DNA of 64,000 nt from contig WHVA01000006.1 in NCBI GenBank assembly GCA_015179125.1, forward strand, positions 186,001-250,000, written 5' to 3'. The stretch's first letter is position 1; each line of letters starts with the position of its first letter. Below are positions 44,865 to 55,616 of the stretch, one piece after another. The notes beneath the pieces are model-generated. The model was not told where the DNA came from and searched no databases. It saw nothing but the letters and a program-made list of their open reading frames with translations. A program made the translations under genes and the position numbers. This stretch comes from Gautieria morchelliformis. Taxonomy: Eukaryota > Basidiomycota > Agaricomycetes > Gomphales > Gomphaceae.

Positions 44865-46425
44865 TATATGGGGGAGGAGAGGTGTTGCAGAAAATCATTG
44901 ACGATTTACATACTGTATTTGTATCACTTGTTCAGATCGTTCGCTTGAGAGCCATAGTAACAGTGTCACGCAGGCGTCACGAGACTCACCACGGACATCT
45001 TGCCCCCCCGCAGCATTTCTAGAGGTAAGATGCATCCCTTGGATCTGCAACCACGACAATTACACTCGCCAGGCATAATCAGAAAGTTCTTCGAGCTAAC
45101 CTTATTTGATAACCTGCAGTGGTCCATACTGATGCTACGGTGGGATGAGGTTAACTCGTCTGAGTCGTTGCTCGCCATCGGCCATCGCCGCCAGCTCGTG
45201 CCTCGGCCCTAGTATGCGTCATGACCGACGCTAAACTAAAGCTGGACTTCGTCATTAAAATCCCAGTACAATCAGGCGCCTGGAGTTTGAAAATACGCTC
45301 GCATCTGGTGGCCCTGAGAGAGAGAGAGGGAGAGAGAGATAATCAAACGGTGAACCACTTGAATAATATTTAAGCCCTGCAGATTTTATATCCATCAAGA
45401 TGTCAGAAATACCTAGTGGTTGAAAGGCCTACTTCTCTGCCACTGGGATGTGGGAAATCGTGGGAAATCCGACATCTTTTGCCGAGGCTTCTCCGCTTAG
45501 CAAGCATATCTGCTTTCTTTCCGAGCAAGGTACCGCCGGCACCGCGGTCCTACATCCAAGTAGTTTCTGATTTTTGGTTTTATAATCTTGTTAAAGGGTC
45601 TATAGCCTTCAATTATGGCTACTGAAATTGACATCAGCTATAGTGTGGCTACTAGGCCAAGGGGTTTCAAACTCCCGGTATTTTCAAACTCCAGGCACCT
45701 GATTAATGTAACAATATTCGACTATGCACTCTTAAAATCCGACGCCAATAATCGTGTAGTTCTTAAGAACGTGCTCGGTCGGACCACGCAGTGATGTCAT
45801 GTCTTTGAACCTCGTTGAACTAGTTGGCGCCGCCAGAGGCATTTGAAAGGTGTCCGGCTAGAAAGCATCCGACTTTAACTCGATAATCCACACTCATCAT
45901 GCTACCTAATTTTGGTCAGACCGTTCAGCCTTAGCGCGGCGAACGGGTTATGTATCACTGGACCTTATCATCGTAGCCATAAACATGACGAGGGCAACTT
46001 CAGTTTAGCTTTTATGCACCGAAACTGGATCTCGTTCCTGGGGCTCTTACCCGGGAGGCCGGAGGCGTTACTGTCGGCCCGTATCCAAGATTCAGGTAAT
46101 AGCGAGAAAATAACGAGGCTTGGCTCATCGAGTTGGGGAGGTGTATTGATTAAGCGAAGCAGCGCTCGTGCCATGAAATAATTACAAGCGCTGGGCCACT
46201 AATTCCCAGGCCGCACGGTGTCCCTCGAGTTGCATGTCAGGGCTTTGCTTCCGGATTCGAACACTGGACAATGCCTGATTCGACCAGCTTCTTGTCCGAG
46301 AAGCACTATTAATTGGTGGAGATAAATAGACTGTTCTGGGGTATCTAACTATCAATCTATCAGTGCCCTGCGAGCTACGTATGAATCCACTCACATAAGG
46401 TGCGTCTAAGAAAGCATAATACATT
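44865..46425. other. Intergenic, 1.56 kb, no gene recognised
   Basis: The gap between the DUF6534 gene and the GH16 stop codon. No supported gene. A GA-rich microsatellite occurs at 45316-45339. Confidence 0.5.
45316..45339. repeat. GA microsatellite
   Basis: Twenty-four bases of nearly pure GA dinucleotide with one GG interruption, in non-coding DNA. Confidence 0.8.
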
Positions 46426-47925
46426 TCATAATGTTATGTCCCATGAAAGCATAATACACGCCATTCCGGCCATTAGGACGTTCCACAAGCCTGTCCAGTT
46501 TACCATATCAGACATACCACCATTTGATGGCCCTTTGAGAAACGTCGGGCCTGGCTGTTGGACGTGCACGCTGCTGGTCGCATCGGTGGTAGCGTTTTCC
46601 TGTGCAAAGGGAAAACGAGGGTCATGAAATGCTTGGACCTTTGCGACCTCAAAGTACGCATTGTCATATGTAGATGGGGGGCCGATGACGTAGTCGTCGT
46701 AGCATATCCCCGAGCATGTCTGTGCGAAGATTTGCGGGTTTCCCGCGCTGAGATGTATTAGACCAGGGAATGTGAAAAGTAGAAGCCCCGTGCTTACAAG
46801 TCACCTAATGTGATGGCGAAAATTTAGCGAACGCACAGAAATATAACAAAAGTGACATGCCACAGAGTGTTATATCGAAGGTCAAGTGCTGAGGCTCAAA
46901 GAATGTGGCATCACAGAGCGTAGATGGGTAGTTGGCAGTGGGTTCGCCGAGTACCGACGTATTGAAACTACCAGTGATATTTTTCAGGGATGGCGGAACA
47001 GCGGAACGCTAACCATTGTTTCCAAGTTAGGTACGCCACGAGGGAAAAGGATTTTTGAAGGGAAAAAGATTTGTACGCACGGTGAAGAACCACATAGAGA
47101 TGCCCTTCGTGGCAAATTCGGTGACAAAAACACCCCCTCCAGCTGCAGCAAAGGCTTCACCGTAACTTTTAGTACTATTGTCCTTGATAGCACATCCCTG
47201 GTTGGAGTTGGACAGGTAGGAACAGTCGGTGGAGTTGACTACGCCGCTGAAGGTGTTATTGTTTAGGTCCAACGTACAGCCCTGCATTAGCAAGAAGTGT
47301 CAACAAGGAATACCCATGCAGAGATGGCTTTCGTACAGGATTAGTGTGGAGTGCCATCTGATTTGTCGTCACTAAATTGACGCCCTCGAAGGTGTCGATC
47401 TCCCCGCTCTGTGGCCAATTCGGCGCCCCGCTCCACCACGCACCCCATACACTACAAGGAAGGTGGTAAACCACACTGCTCTCCAGAGAGCGGGTCCACG
47501 AACATATACATACCTGCACCCAAATGGAACATGCGTCATATCCGCGATCCAGAGGCTTCCCACGCCATATACTTCTTCTGTCTGGATGCGCACGGTATTG
47601 CGCTTCTGCCCGGCCGCGACGGTTGAAGCGTTGTCGACTTTGATGATGGCGTTGCCGGCGGCGTTGATGTAGGCGAGCTGGGCGGATGATGCGACGTCGC
47701 GCGAGACGAAGATGGCGTCGCCGTGTGTGAGGTTGTCGACTGTGTGCATAACTGTGGATGGACTAGACCGCGCGTTGTACTACTTTACGTACAGTTATCG
47801 TAGAATTGCCAATTGTCAAAGAACGTGGAGCCAGCGTATTCCTGGGTGAGCTGATATTGGGCATACACGACTCGGAGCACAAGGAAAAAAGAAAGGGCCA
47901 GAGAGAGGTTTCGTCCGGACAGCAT
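46426..47925 (-). CDS. Secreted GH16 family beta-glucanase
   Basis: Seven exons (47925-47793, 47751-47514, 47451-47337, 47281-47081, 47008-46861, 46804-46798, 46747-46426) join in frame to 387 residues. A signal peptide (NLSLALSFFLVLRVVYAQ) is followed by a GH16 domain with the catalytic ExDxxE in SGEIDTFEGVN and nearby WWSGAPNWPQ and LHTNPGCTLD. GH16 enzymes of this type cut beta-1,3(4)-glucans, for cell-wall remodelling or nutrition. A conserved LCGDFAGNPQIFAQTC block is built across a 7-nt exon. The C-terminus is hydrophobic (LWNVLMAGMACIMLSW), compatible with membrane or GPI attachment. The intron before the microexon uses either a GC donor (best protein match) or a GT donor 3 nt upstream. 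Tail remnants of a related gene occur at 52206 and 53690. Confidence 0.85.
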
Positions 47926-49899
47926 GATACTTGCGACTTGCTCTATAGTTGGAGGCCGCAGACACAACTCAAGACGGGCGGCAGGAATGAGTGTCGTTGG
48001 AAAGAAAGGGATGTGCTCGACTCAGGCGATTTCCAGAGGCCGCAGTATGCTTTATTGAGGGGAGGACCTGAGGTACTGCGATGGCAGAAGCCCAAGGCAC
48101 GACTCGGAGCATGGTCGACTGCATTTACGGTACGGTGCCACATGTAGGCGACAGGCAACCAACTTCCAAATGATACTCCTGGGCTAGACAGTCGAGGGGG
48201 GATATTGGGCGAGACCGATCAATACAGGTCGGGTTCTCGTGTCCTTTCTTTTAGTCAGAGCACGGTGAAACAAATTGGTTGTTTCATTACCTACATACCA
48301 GCAATCAACACGTTTGCCTTGAATCCGGGGGTATGCTTCAAGCCACTTACACAATCACACCTTCCGTTCATCATCCTCAGGGCAAAAGATAGAAAAGTTT
48401 GACATTGTGTGACGTGACAGCTTATTACGTCTCATCACAGAACCTATTTCCAGTCTGCAGCCCACACGACAAGTCAGAGAACCAGAGTGACGATGATGCA
48501 TGATACATGAAGCTTGAAAAGTTGAAGCTCAAAGTGGCATTGGCAATAGTAAGACCTCCAACTCGCAGTAAGTTAACTCGCACCGCTTCTTCAAGAAGGC
48601 ACAGTTTTTCGAACACATCACCATCAGCACCGAACACTCTTCTATTCAGGGCGGTGCGCCACACGTCGAAGTAGGTAGATGTTGCAAGAACGTCCCTCCC
48701 GTGCTTGATTAAATCAGCACAGTGGATGACTAACTCGGGAAACTCGAAGTTTGTCCATCACGGTCCAGACTCGTTGGCTTGTCCCTGAGCCTGAAGTATA
48801 TATACCGTCACCTTCAACATTATCCAGGATAATGTACATTCTTGGGACATTCTTCACATCCGTTATTATCTCGCGCTGACGGTTGAGTCGACAGGACCGG
48901 TAGCATCGGGCGAACATAAGATAGCGGCAGTATAGACCGTGCACCCTCTAAGCGCCCATCCAAGCCATCTCACCAGAACGCTTTCCCTATTGTAGACACT
49001 CGAAATATCAAAAAAGTAAGACCATACGTTTGTTCATAAGACACTATTCAACAACTCTATGGTGCTATTTTGTTGAAATCAAGCTTGTAAAAATTTCCAT
49101 AGCATGTTTTTTCTTTTTTTTTCTTTTCAAAATTCATAAAACGTGTTTCCCTGTCCAGGAAACACAAGTTCGATTTTCTGTCCCGGCGATTTTCGCAACA
49201 TTACATAAGCAAATGGCGGAGCTTGAATTCTTTTTTCGTGGGACACAGTGACGAGGATATATCCCCACTCCGACACTTCAGACTCTGATGCGCCTCATAC
49301 ATGAGTAATATGAATACCAAAATAAATGATTAAATCGGTGGGTGCCCTGAGCATAGCGAGGGAGGTCCTGATTGGCACACTATATATAGCCTTGTTTGTG
49401 CATCCAAAATAGTATATGTGTGTCATGAATTTTATATACCAAAAATTAAAACTGCAACAGCAAGTTACAGAAAGAAAACAGAAAAATATGGGCAATGAAC
49501 TATTTATACAAAGTCTGTTGGTTGAAACAAAAATCTACATACCTCAAGAATTGAACCTGCCACACTAACTTCAATGTAGATAATACTTATAACCACTACA
49601 CAAGTCAATAATGGACTTAGATCAGGCCCCAAAGTAATATAACCATAGCTACCAGGATGTCCTACCGAAATTTGAAAATTCTCCCCCGGCTATTTTGGCC
49701 ACCTAAACCCTAACCCTAAGATGACTAATGCACGCTTAGAGGGTGCGCAGTTTATACTGCCGCTATCTTACCTCCGGCAGCGTACTGGGGCCGCGTTCTC
49801 TCTGAATGGAGGACACATCCCTGCCAGAACGGAAATCATGGAAGTAACGCGATCTTATACCTCAGGACTCACAGATGGCAGGATGGAGAAATATTCCAG
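47926..49899. other. Intergenic, ~2 kb, AT-rich in part, no gene recognised
   Basis: No supported protein gene. 49030-49680 is AT-rich with several TATATA boxes. A degraded tRNA-like element lies at about 49545-49615 on the minus strand, and a short telomere-like run (CCTAAACCCTAACCCTAA) at 49702-49719. Confidence 0.5.
49545..49615 (-). other. tRNA-like remnant or SINE head
   Basis: On the minus strand, GTGTAGTGGTTATAAGTAT resembles a D-arm/A-box and GGCAGGTTCAATTCTTG a T-arm/B-box, about 40 nt apart. The anticodon and acceptor stems do not pair well, so this is not called as a working tRNA gene. Confidence 0.25.
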
Positions 49900-51113
49900 C
49901 TAAGACACAACATCCGCCTTCTCACTGCCCCATTTGTCCTCCCATCTACTCAATTTGGCCAAGTAATTCTGGCAATTCGCCTCGCCGTCAACGTTAATTT
50001 CTAACCATCGCATCCGCCGCTGGAGTTTCTCCATATCGCGAAAATAGTAATTGTGTCCACCCTTGGGCCAAACAACGTCGTGAAGCTGCGTCTCTGCAGC
50101 GGTGTGGTAAGTAGACAGGATTGGCCTGGCAGTCGGTTCTTACCTTGGTCGGCAACGATAAAGCTGCCGTGTTCACCTTCTGACGGCGGAACATGGTATA
50201 ACCGGCCGAGGTGGAAGTATAATGGAGATGAGGTGAGGTGTCGAAAGCCCAAGGAGCAGGGAGGTAAAGTATGCGCGCCTTGCAAAACATTGGTATCACG
50301 CGTCGCGAAACACAAAGGAGAATTGTGCATACCATCATTATACCCCTTCACTGAATACTCACGGAAGCTGTCGTGTCCGAAACAGCTGCGATATTTGTCA
50401 ATTGAGCTTCGCCAGTACCTGGCGAAACTCTCATTCCCTAGCCTTGGTGAGCCGAAAGTGGTGATGGTGAGTGTGAGACCACGCGGGATTCCGACATCTT
50501 CTACTGCCATTAAATCGAGCGCAAGAAGATAACACATTGTGGAGCCCATGCTGTGCCCTGTTAACACAACCTCCTGAATCGCGCCTTCATGCTCTCTAAT
50601 TCCAGTGTGCAGCGCTTCATATGCAGGCCGTCGTACACCCTGATACATTGACCAAAACCCAGAATGCACCGTGCTGTGTTTCGGGTCCAACGGGTACCTT
50701 GTTCGCCATGCCTGTATGTCCTTGAGGGTCTGAGCAGGTGAACTTGTCCCAGAGAAAGCAACCACAAGCTGATTCGCATGAGGTCGGAAAGCTGCATATC
50801 CTTGCACTCCCGATACACTCCCGGTAAACTGTGTCACAAGACGCGGACCGTCCCTCTTTAGTCCATGGTATCCCTCCAACGGAAAGCCCGGCTGGCTCAG
50901 TGTATCCAAATTCTTGAAAACGAACGACGGAGATATAGAGCCATGTGCTACTTCAGCGTATTCTCCTATATCTGATATGTAGGCATGAAGGGCGTCGTCG
51001 GCCACGTGAGCTGAGGTCAGAATTTGGTGTGACTTTGTGGCAAGCAGGAAAGATATCCACCGAAAATTTTCTTCCGACTCTGACGCATACGCTCTTTTCT
51101 GCAAGGCATTCAT
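49900..51113 (-). CDS. Class 3 lipase (alpha/beta hydrolase)
   Basis: Three exons (51113-50333, 50278-50144, 50093-49900) join in frame to 369 residues. The Lipase_3 fold is recognisable: VVAFSGTSSPAQTLKDI, VHSGFWSMY, the nucleophile elbow VVLTGHSMGSTMCYLLALD, TTFGSPRLGNESFARYW, SVKGYNDG, and the likely catalytic His in VVWPKGGHNYYF. It should hydrolyse acylglycerols. There is no clear signal peptide, unlike most secreted members. It is transcribed divergently from the ACT-domain gene at 51292, and the pair has a damaged second copy at 52384-53300, so it belongs to a tandem duplication. Intact. Confidence 0.87.
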
Positions 51114-51291
51114 AAGTAGTACATTTGGCTACAGAAAATGAGAGGCAGTGGCGTTGATGGATGGCATGTGACACGTGACCGGTGACTTAAGCAGCTAGAA
51201 CGACATAAAAGTAAAAGCCCCCTTCCTGGTATCTCCTATTCCAGGTCCAAGCCTTGCTCTGCTTTGCGATCTATACTCCAATTTCTGGTAG
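51114..51291. promoter_or_regulatory. Bidirectional promoter with a CACGTG box
   Basis: 178 bp between the divergent lipase and ACT genes. It holds GATGGATGGCATGTG followed by CACGTG (51172-51177) and ACCGGTGAC. The same block with CACGTG at 52724-52729 precedes the second ACT copy while much of the surrounding sequence has changed. CACGTG is the core site of fungal bHLH factors of the Cbf1/Pho4 type. Confidence 0.55.
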
Positions 51292-51829
51292 ATGTGTCCT
51301 CCGTTTATTCAAGTTCTGCCTCAACCCTTCTTTCTCGTAAAAATAAATGCGGGTGAGACACTCCCTGAGGGTTTGGTTAAACAACCGGCTGCTCCTCTCG
51401 ACGACAAGCAATTCTTATCCATAACAAGAACCAAAGACGAGGTGTCCATCGTGAGCGACTTCCGTATCGACGGTGGAAGCAACCCATCGACTGAGTGGCG
51501 TTGTATGGAGATTCCCTGGGGTCTCCGTAGGTCTTCGTGCTGAAAAAAATACTTACCCAGCCGACTGTGTTGGAAAGAGAAATTGATTATCGTATATGCG
51601 CAGATCTAGCCGCCATCATGTATGAGCTCGGGACACCATTAGGCGTCCAATTTGACATATTCGCCATCTCGACGATGTGAGTGCTAACTATAAAACGCTG
51701 CATGGTTGAATATTGTCCGGACCTATGTGTAGGGACACTAATTTCCTGCTTGTGCCCATTGAGGAAGCCGAGGAAGCTATTGCGGTGTTGCAACAGTCAG
51801 AGCTTGAATGGGATGTTCAGAAGGTCTAA
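51292..51829 (+). CDS. ACT-domain protein, copy 1
   Basis: Three exons (51292-51526, 51604-51676, 51733-51829) give 134 residues. The sequence fits the small tandem-ACT proteins related to ACT_7 and the amino-acid-sensing CASTOR type: an N-terminal half with FFLVKINAGETLPEG and FLSITRTKDEVSIVSDF, then a C-terminal half with LAAIMYELGTPLG, FDIFAISTMDTNFLLVP and EEAIAVL. ACT domains bind amino acids; the ligand is unknown. Copy 2 at 52765 has exactly the same length and intron positions. Around the first junction this copy reads EIPWGLHLA where copy 2 keeps the more usual VAGPLSLNLT, so copy 1 may be slightly degraded. Confidence 0.8.
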
Positions 51830-52205
51830 GTGAGCGACACAAAATCTGCTGGAGATACGGTATGGGTAAATATCACCGCTGTGTGGCGCATCTCATTGAT
51901 ATGCATCAGGACTTTGCTACCTAGCCAAGGCTAGCTGTCTGGTGGAAGAGGTCATGAAGTAGATGCAGCACCTAGATTCAGCTTCCCTAAATAATTTGGT
52001 TCCAGTTGTAATCCGTAAGACACCGATTCTGGAGGCGTCGTTTAGTTAATTGCCTCTAGACGCCGCTATGCGTTGGCCAAGGACAAAGAGGTGTTCTGGG
52101 ACAGGGAGGCATTTTCAATATGCCTCCTCTCCCCACCTTGATTCCCAACGTCACCCGTGCACGTGTATCTCGCTGCTCAACTTGATATTAGGTCCTGGAA
52201 CGTCA
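51830..52205. other. Downstream spacer of the duplicated ACT block, unit 1
   Basis: Non-coding. It is paralogous to 53301-53690, sharing GCCTCTAGACGC, GCGTTGGCCA and TCTGGGACAGGGAGGCATTT. No gene is recognised. Confidence 0.55.
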
Positions 52206-52383
52206 CTATAGCTCGACGTAGGCAATATCGCATTTCGAGGGCGGGCCAATTACGAAGCCGTTGTAGCACATCCTTGAGCAGGTCTGTGCGAAGTCGGCGG
52301 GATTACCGGCAATATAGAATGAGCGGGAGGGATTCAGGAGTGTAAGAAACTGACTCAAAAAGGCGCACCCTCCGGCCGCTGCG
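52206..52383 (-). pseudogene. GH16 C-terminal remnant, unit 1
   Basis: On the minus strand GNPADFAQTC...MCYNGFVIGPPS...DIAYVEL matches the block GNPQIFAQTC...CYDDYVIGPPS in the last exon of the GH16 gene at 46426-47925. The preceding bases look like the intron before that exon. No catalytic part remains. It abuts the lipase remnant directly, giving a continuous reading frame across two unrelated gene pieces. Confidence 0.7.
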
Positions 52384-52699
52384 AAAAGCTGATTCGCATG
52401 AGGTTTGAAAGCTGCATATCCTTGCACTTCCGATACACTCTCGGTAAACTGTGTCACAAGACGCGGAACGTGCCTCTGTGGTATATGGTAGCCTTCCAAC
52501 GGAAAGCCCGGCTGGCTTAGTGCATCCAATCGTGAAAACGAAGGACGGAGATATAGAGCCATATTTCAGCGTATTCTCCTATATTTGATATGTAGCCATG
52601 GAGGGCGTCGGCCACGTGAGCAGCGGTCAGGATTTGGGCTGACTTTGTGGCAAGCAAGAAAGATATCCACCGAAAGTTGTCTTCTGACTCTGACCACAT
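52384..52699 (-). pseudogene. Class 3 lipase N-terminal remnant, unit 2
   Basis: The N-terminal part of the lipase at 49900-51113: SEDNFRWISFLLATKSAQIL and QPGFPLEGY...RLVTQFTESVSEVQGY...PHANQL. It ends before the GHSMGS elbow, so the catalytic part is missing, and small deletions break the frame near 52560 and at its start. It lies divergent to ACT copy 2, exactly as the intact lipase lies to ACT copy 1. Confidence 0.8.
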
Positions 52700-52764
52700 A
52701 CTTCAGTGATGGATGGCATGTGTCACGTGACCGGTCACCGGTGACGTAAGCCGACCAGAAGCAG
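52700..52764. promoter_or_regulatory. Shortened promoter of ACT copy 2 with CACGTG
   Basis: 65 bp remain between the lipase remnant and the ACT copy 2 start. It keeps GATGGATGGCATGTG, CACGTG (52724-52729) and an enlarged ACCGGTCACCGGTGACG palindrome. Confidence 0.5.
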
Positions 52765-53300
52765 ATGGCTCTGTCCCTTCAAGTGCTGCCTCGACCCTTC
52801 TTTCTCGTAAAGATGAATGCGGGTGAGACACTCTCTGAGAGTTTGGTTAAATTACTGGCTTCTCCTCTCGATGACACCCAATTCTTATCCATAACAAGAA
52901 CCAAAGACGAGGTGTCCATCGTGAGCGACTTCCGTATCGACGGTGGAAGCGAACCATCGACTGAGTGGCGTTGTATGCGGGTTGCTGGCCCCCTGAGTCT
53001 CAGTAGGTCTTCGTGCTGGAAAAATACTTACGCGGCCGACTGTGTTGGGAAGAGGAATTGATTCTCGTATATGCGCAGATCTAACCGGCATTATGAATGA
53101 TCTCACGACACCGTTAAAAGCAGCCCAAATTCCCATATTCGCCATCTCGACGTGGTGGGTGCGACTATACAGCGTTGCATGATTGAATATTGTCCTGACC
53201 TATGTGTAGGGACACTGATTTCCTGCTTGTGCCCATTGAGCGAAGCGAGGAAGCTGCTGCGGTGATGCAACAGGATGGATGGGATGTTCAGAAGGTCTAA
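52765..53300 (+). CDS. ACT-domain protein, copy 2
   Basis: Three exons (52765-53002, 53079-53154, 53210-53300) join to 134 residues, the same length and intron positions as copy 1. Motifs: FFLVKMNAGETLSES, FLSITRTKDEVSIVSDF, MRVAGPLSLNLTGIM, PIFAISTWDTDFLLVPIE. The VAGPL...GIM...AQIPIFAIST core is closer to the usual ACT_7 pattern than copy 1, so this may be the better functional copy despite its shortened promoter and broken lipase partner. Confidence 0.82.
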
Positions 53301-53870
53301 ATGAGTGACGCAAAATCTGCTGATATACGGTATGGATAATTATCACTTCTGTGTGGTGCATCTCACTGATATGCGTCAAGACTTTGTTACCTACCAAGGC
53401 TAGCTGTCTGGGGAAAGAGGTCATGGAGTTGATGCAGCACCTTTATTCAGCTTCCCTAAACAAATTGGTTCCATTATAATCCGTAAGACACGGATTCTGC
53501 AGGCGTTTGGTTAATTGCCTCTAGACGCTATGCGTTGGCCATGGACAAAGAGGTATTCTGGGACAGGGAGGCATTTTCAATATGCCATCTCTCCCCACCT
53601 TTATTCCCAAAGTCACCCATGCACGTGTATCTCGCTGCTCAATTTTCCACTAAGGTCCCGAACGTCACTATTGATCTCGACGTAGGCAATATCGCACTTG
53701 GGCGGGCGAATTACGAAGCCATTAATGTAGCACATCCTTGAGCAGGTCTGTGCGAAGTCGGCGGGATTACCGGCACTATAGAACGAGCGGGAGGGATTCA
53801 GGAATGTAAGAGACTAACTCAAAAATCGCACTCTCTGGCCGTTGCGAACCTCTGCATGCTGGGGCCCCTT
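53301..53870 (-). pseudogene. Spacer plus GH16 C-terminal remnant, unit 2
   Basis: 53301-53690 is the non-coding spacer paralogous to 51830-52205. About 53690-53860 again carries the minus-strand GH16 tail (FAQTCS, the intron-like segment and CGGTAATCCCGCC), now more decayed. It marks the right end of the tandem duplication. Confidence 0.6.
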
Positions 53871-55616
53871 TTCGAGCTGGCCTGGAACACTCTCGAACAG
53901 TAAATAAAAGCTACAGCCCCAAAGAGCAGTTGGTGGTGGTGGTGATGATGTGATCGTTTTCGCAATTCTTAGCTGGCTTGCCCGCATCCCTTGGCAAGTT
54001 CTGGACCTCAGCTTCATCTTTGCTTGTCGTGGTACATACATGCCACATGTTCCCCAAACTGCCTATGTGTCGAAAAACGTCACGCAGCTCCATCCACATC
54101 TTAACCATCTGGGCTGTCGATCGTCCAGACCACAGCGACGCCGCGATTCTCAACCAGAAAGTACTCGACACACACTATTGCTCTATCTGGGAGTCATTTT
54201 TTTCTTTCTGGGCCATTGCTACCACAGTAGCATATGAGTCGCAGACGCAATCGTCGAGTATGGCGCCTTCAGCGAAGAATTCGTCAACTATGGATCAATT
54301 TCTGTTGACGAGACATGTTACCTGGTCGTGTTGGCCTATTCAGGTGGTGCCACCAGCCATGTAGGCATCCTAACACCCTCGTTATCCCAACTAATACCGT
54401 TCGACCCAATTTCCGGCCAGAATAGAGTCCTACACAAACGTACAATCCGTATAGGTAGATCATCATGGTCGAACCCCATTAACGCAGCATTCTGTGGTGT
54501 CGACCATCATGATCTTTGACACACCGGTCACGCATGTGGCATTTGCGAACACTGGATAGGGCATGTTGGCTGTCCACGGAGAAGCCACTGGCGTACATGG
54601 CGAAGCGGATGCCTGACGCACATTTGATGACAACAATCCCTGTACTATCTGTGTACACTGTCGGTCGCATCCCCGCACCTGGAAAAATTAATATTACTGT
54701 AGGGACCATCGGATATGGGTACAGAGGCCGGGCGTGATGACCAAGGAGCCCGCTCGCCAGCAATCGCGTCATTCATCGACATACGGAGCACATACACAGG
54801 TAGGGAGCATTTTGCCGGTTTACTCCACCTCCCGTGTCACGCATATCATCTGTGCATAATCTCTGGCACGTTTTTTCCTACTCATTTTCGCTCGACATTG
54901 GGTACCACAACATAGGCCTGAACCTAGGAGCTGATTGCCAAACCAGGCGAGCCTACTGTGGATGACTGTCTGAGCCGTGCGCCACTATGTACGTTCTTGG
55001 TTAATTCTCAGTCGGGATGTAACATGTGGAAGCTGATGGTCTCTTGCCTTCTGTCTTTCTTACTAGTTTGTGCAGATCCCGCACGTGAAGCCAGAAAATG
55101 TCGGCGCGCCGGCTGTTAGCTCTCATCTGACGACTAGTAATCTTTTCTTTTGATATAAACTTGGTGCCTCGAAGATGCCTGACATGAGGAGGAGACGCAG
55201 GCGCTGCGTTGCTCGCCGCTGTTGGAAGTTCACCGCGCGTGAAGTATTGACGCTACTATACTTACACAGACCGCAGAGCTTGAGGTCAATATACGATCTC
55301 TGTACAGCCAAACACAGGGCGAGAGTGGGCCCTGTGGGTTTGCTATGTAGATAGTGATACCAAGCATATAAACGTTGCTTATCACTTTATCGGTGAGAAA
55401 GTGGCCTCTCACGAGGCAACCACTGGTGATGTAGCATGCTATCCTGCTAAGCCATGCCTTATTCGACCCTAGGCTTGAACCTTGTAAGAGCACGCCAGGT
55501 ACACGGGCGAATGACGCATCGGCGGCGGCATAAGTATATCATCTTTGCATCTGCATTGTGATCGTCGCCTTTGCATTGCTCAAACGGACCCGGAGTCGGG
55601 ACCCCGGACGCGACGA
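53871..55616. other. Intergenic, 1.75 kb, no gene recognised
   Basis: No supported gene. A GGT/GAT-rich microsatellite occurs at about 53931-53951. On the minus strand near 54690-54540 there is a coding-like stretch (GIRFAMYASGFSVDSQHAL) that I do not recognise. Confidence 0.45.

Noticed and set aside
44995-45212. Short open frames on both strands upstream of the DUF6534 gene
   Set aside because: No family motif, no splice partner and no codon pattern supporting either strand.
46886-47266. Plus-strand open frame of 126 codons
   Set aside because: It is the antisense shadow of GH16 exons 4-5; it has no motif of its own.
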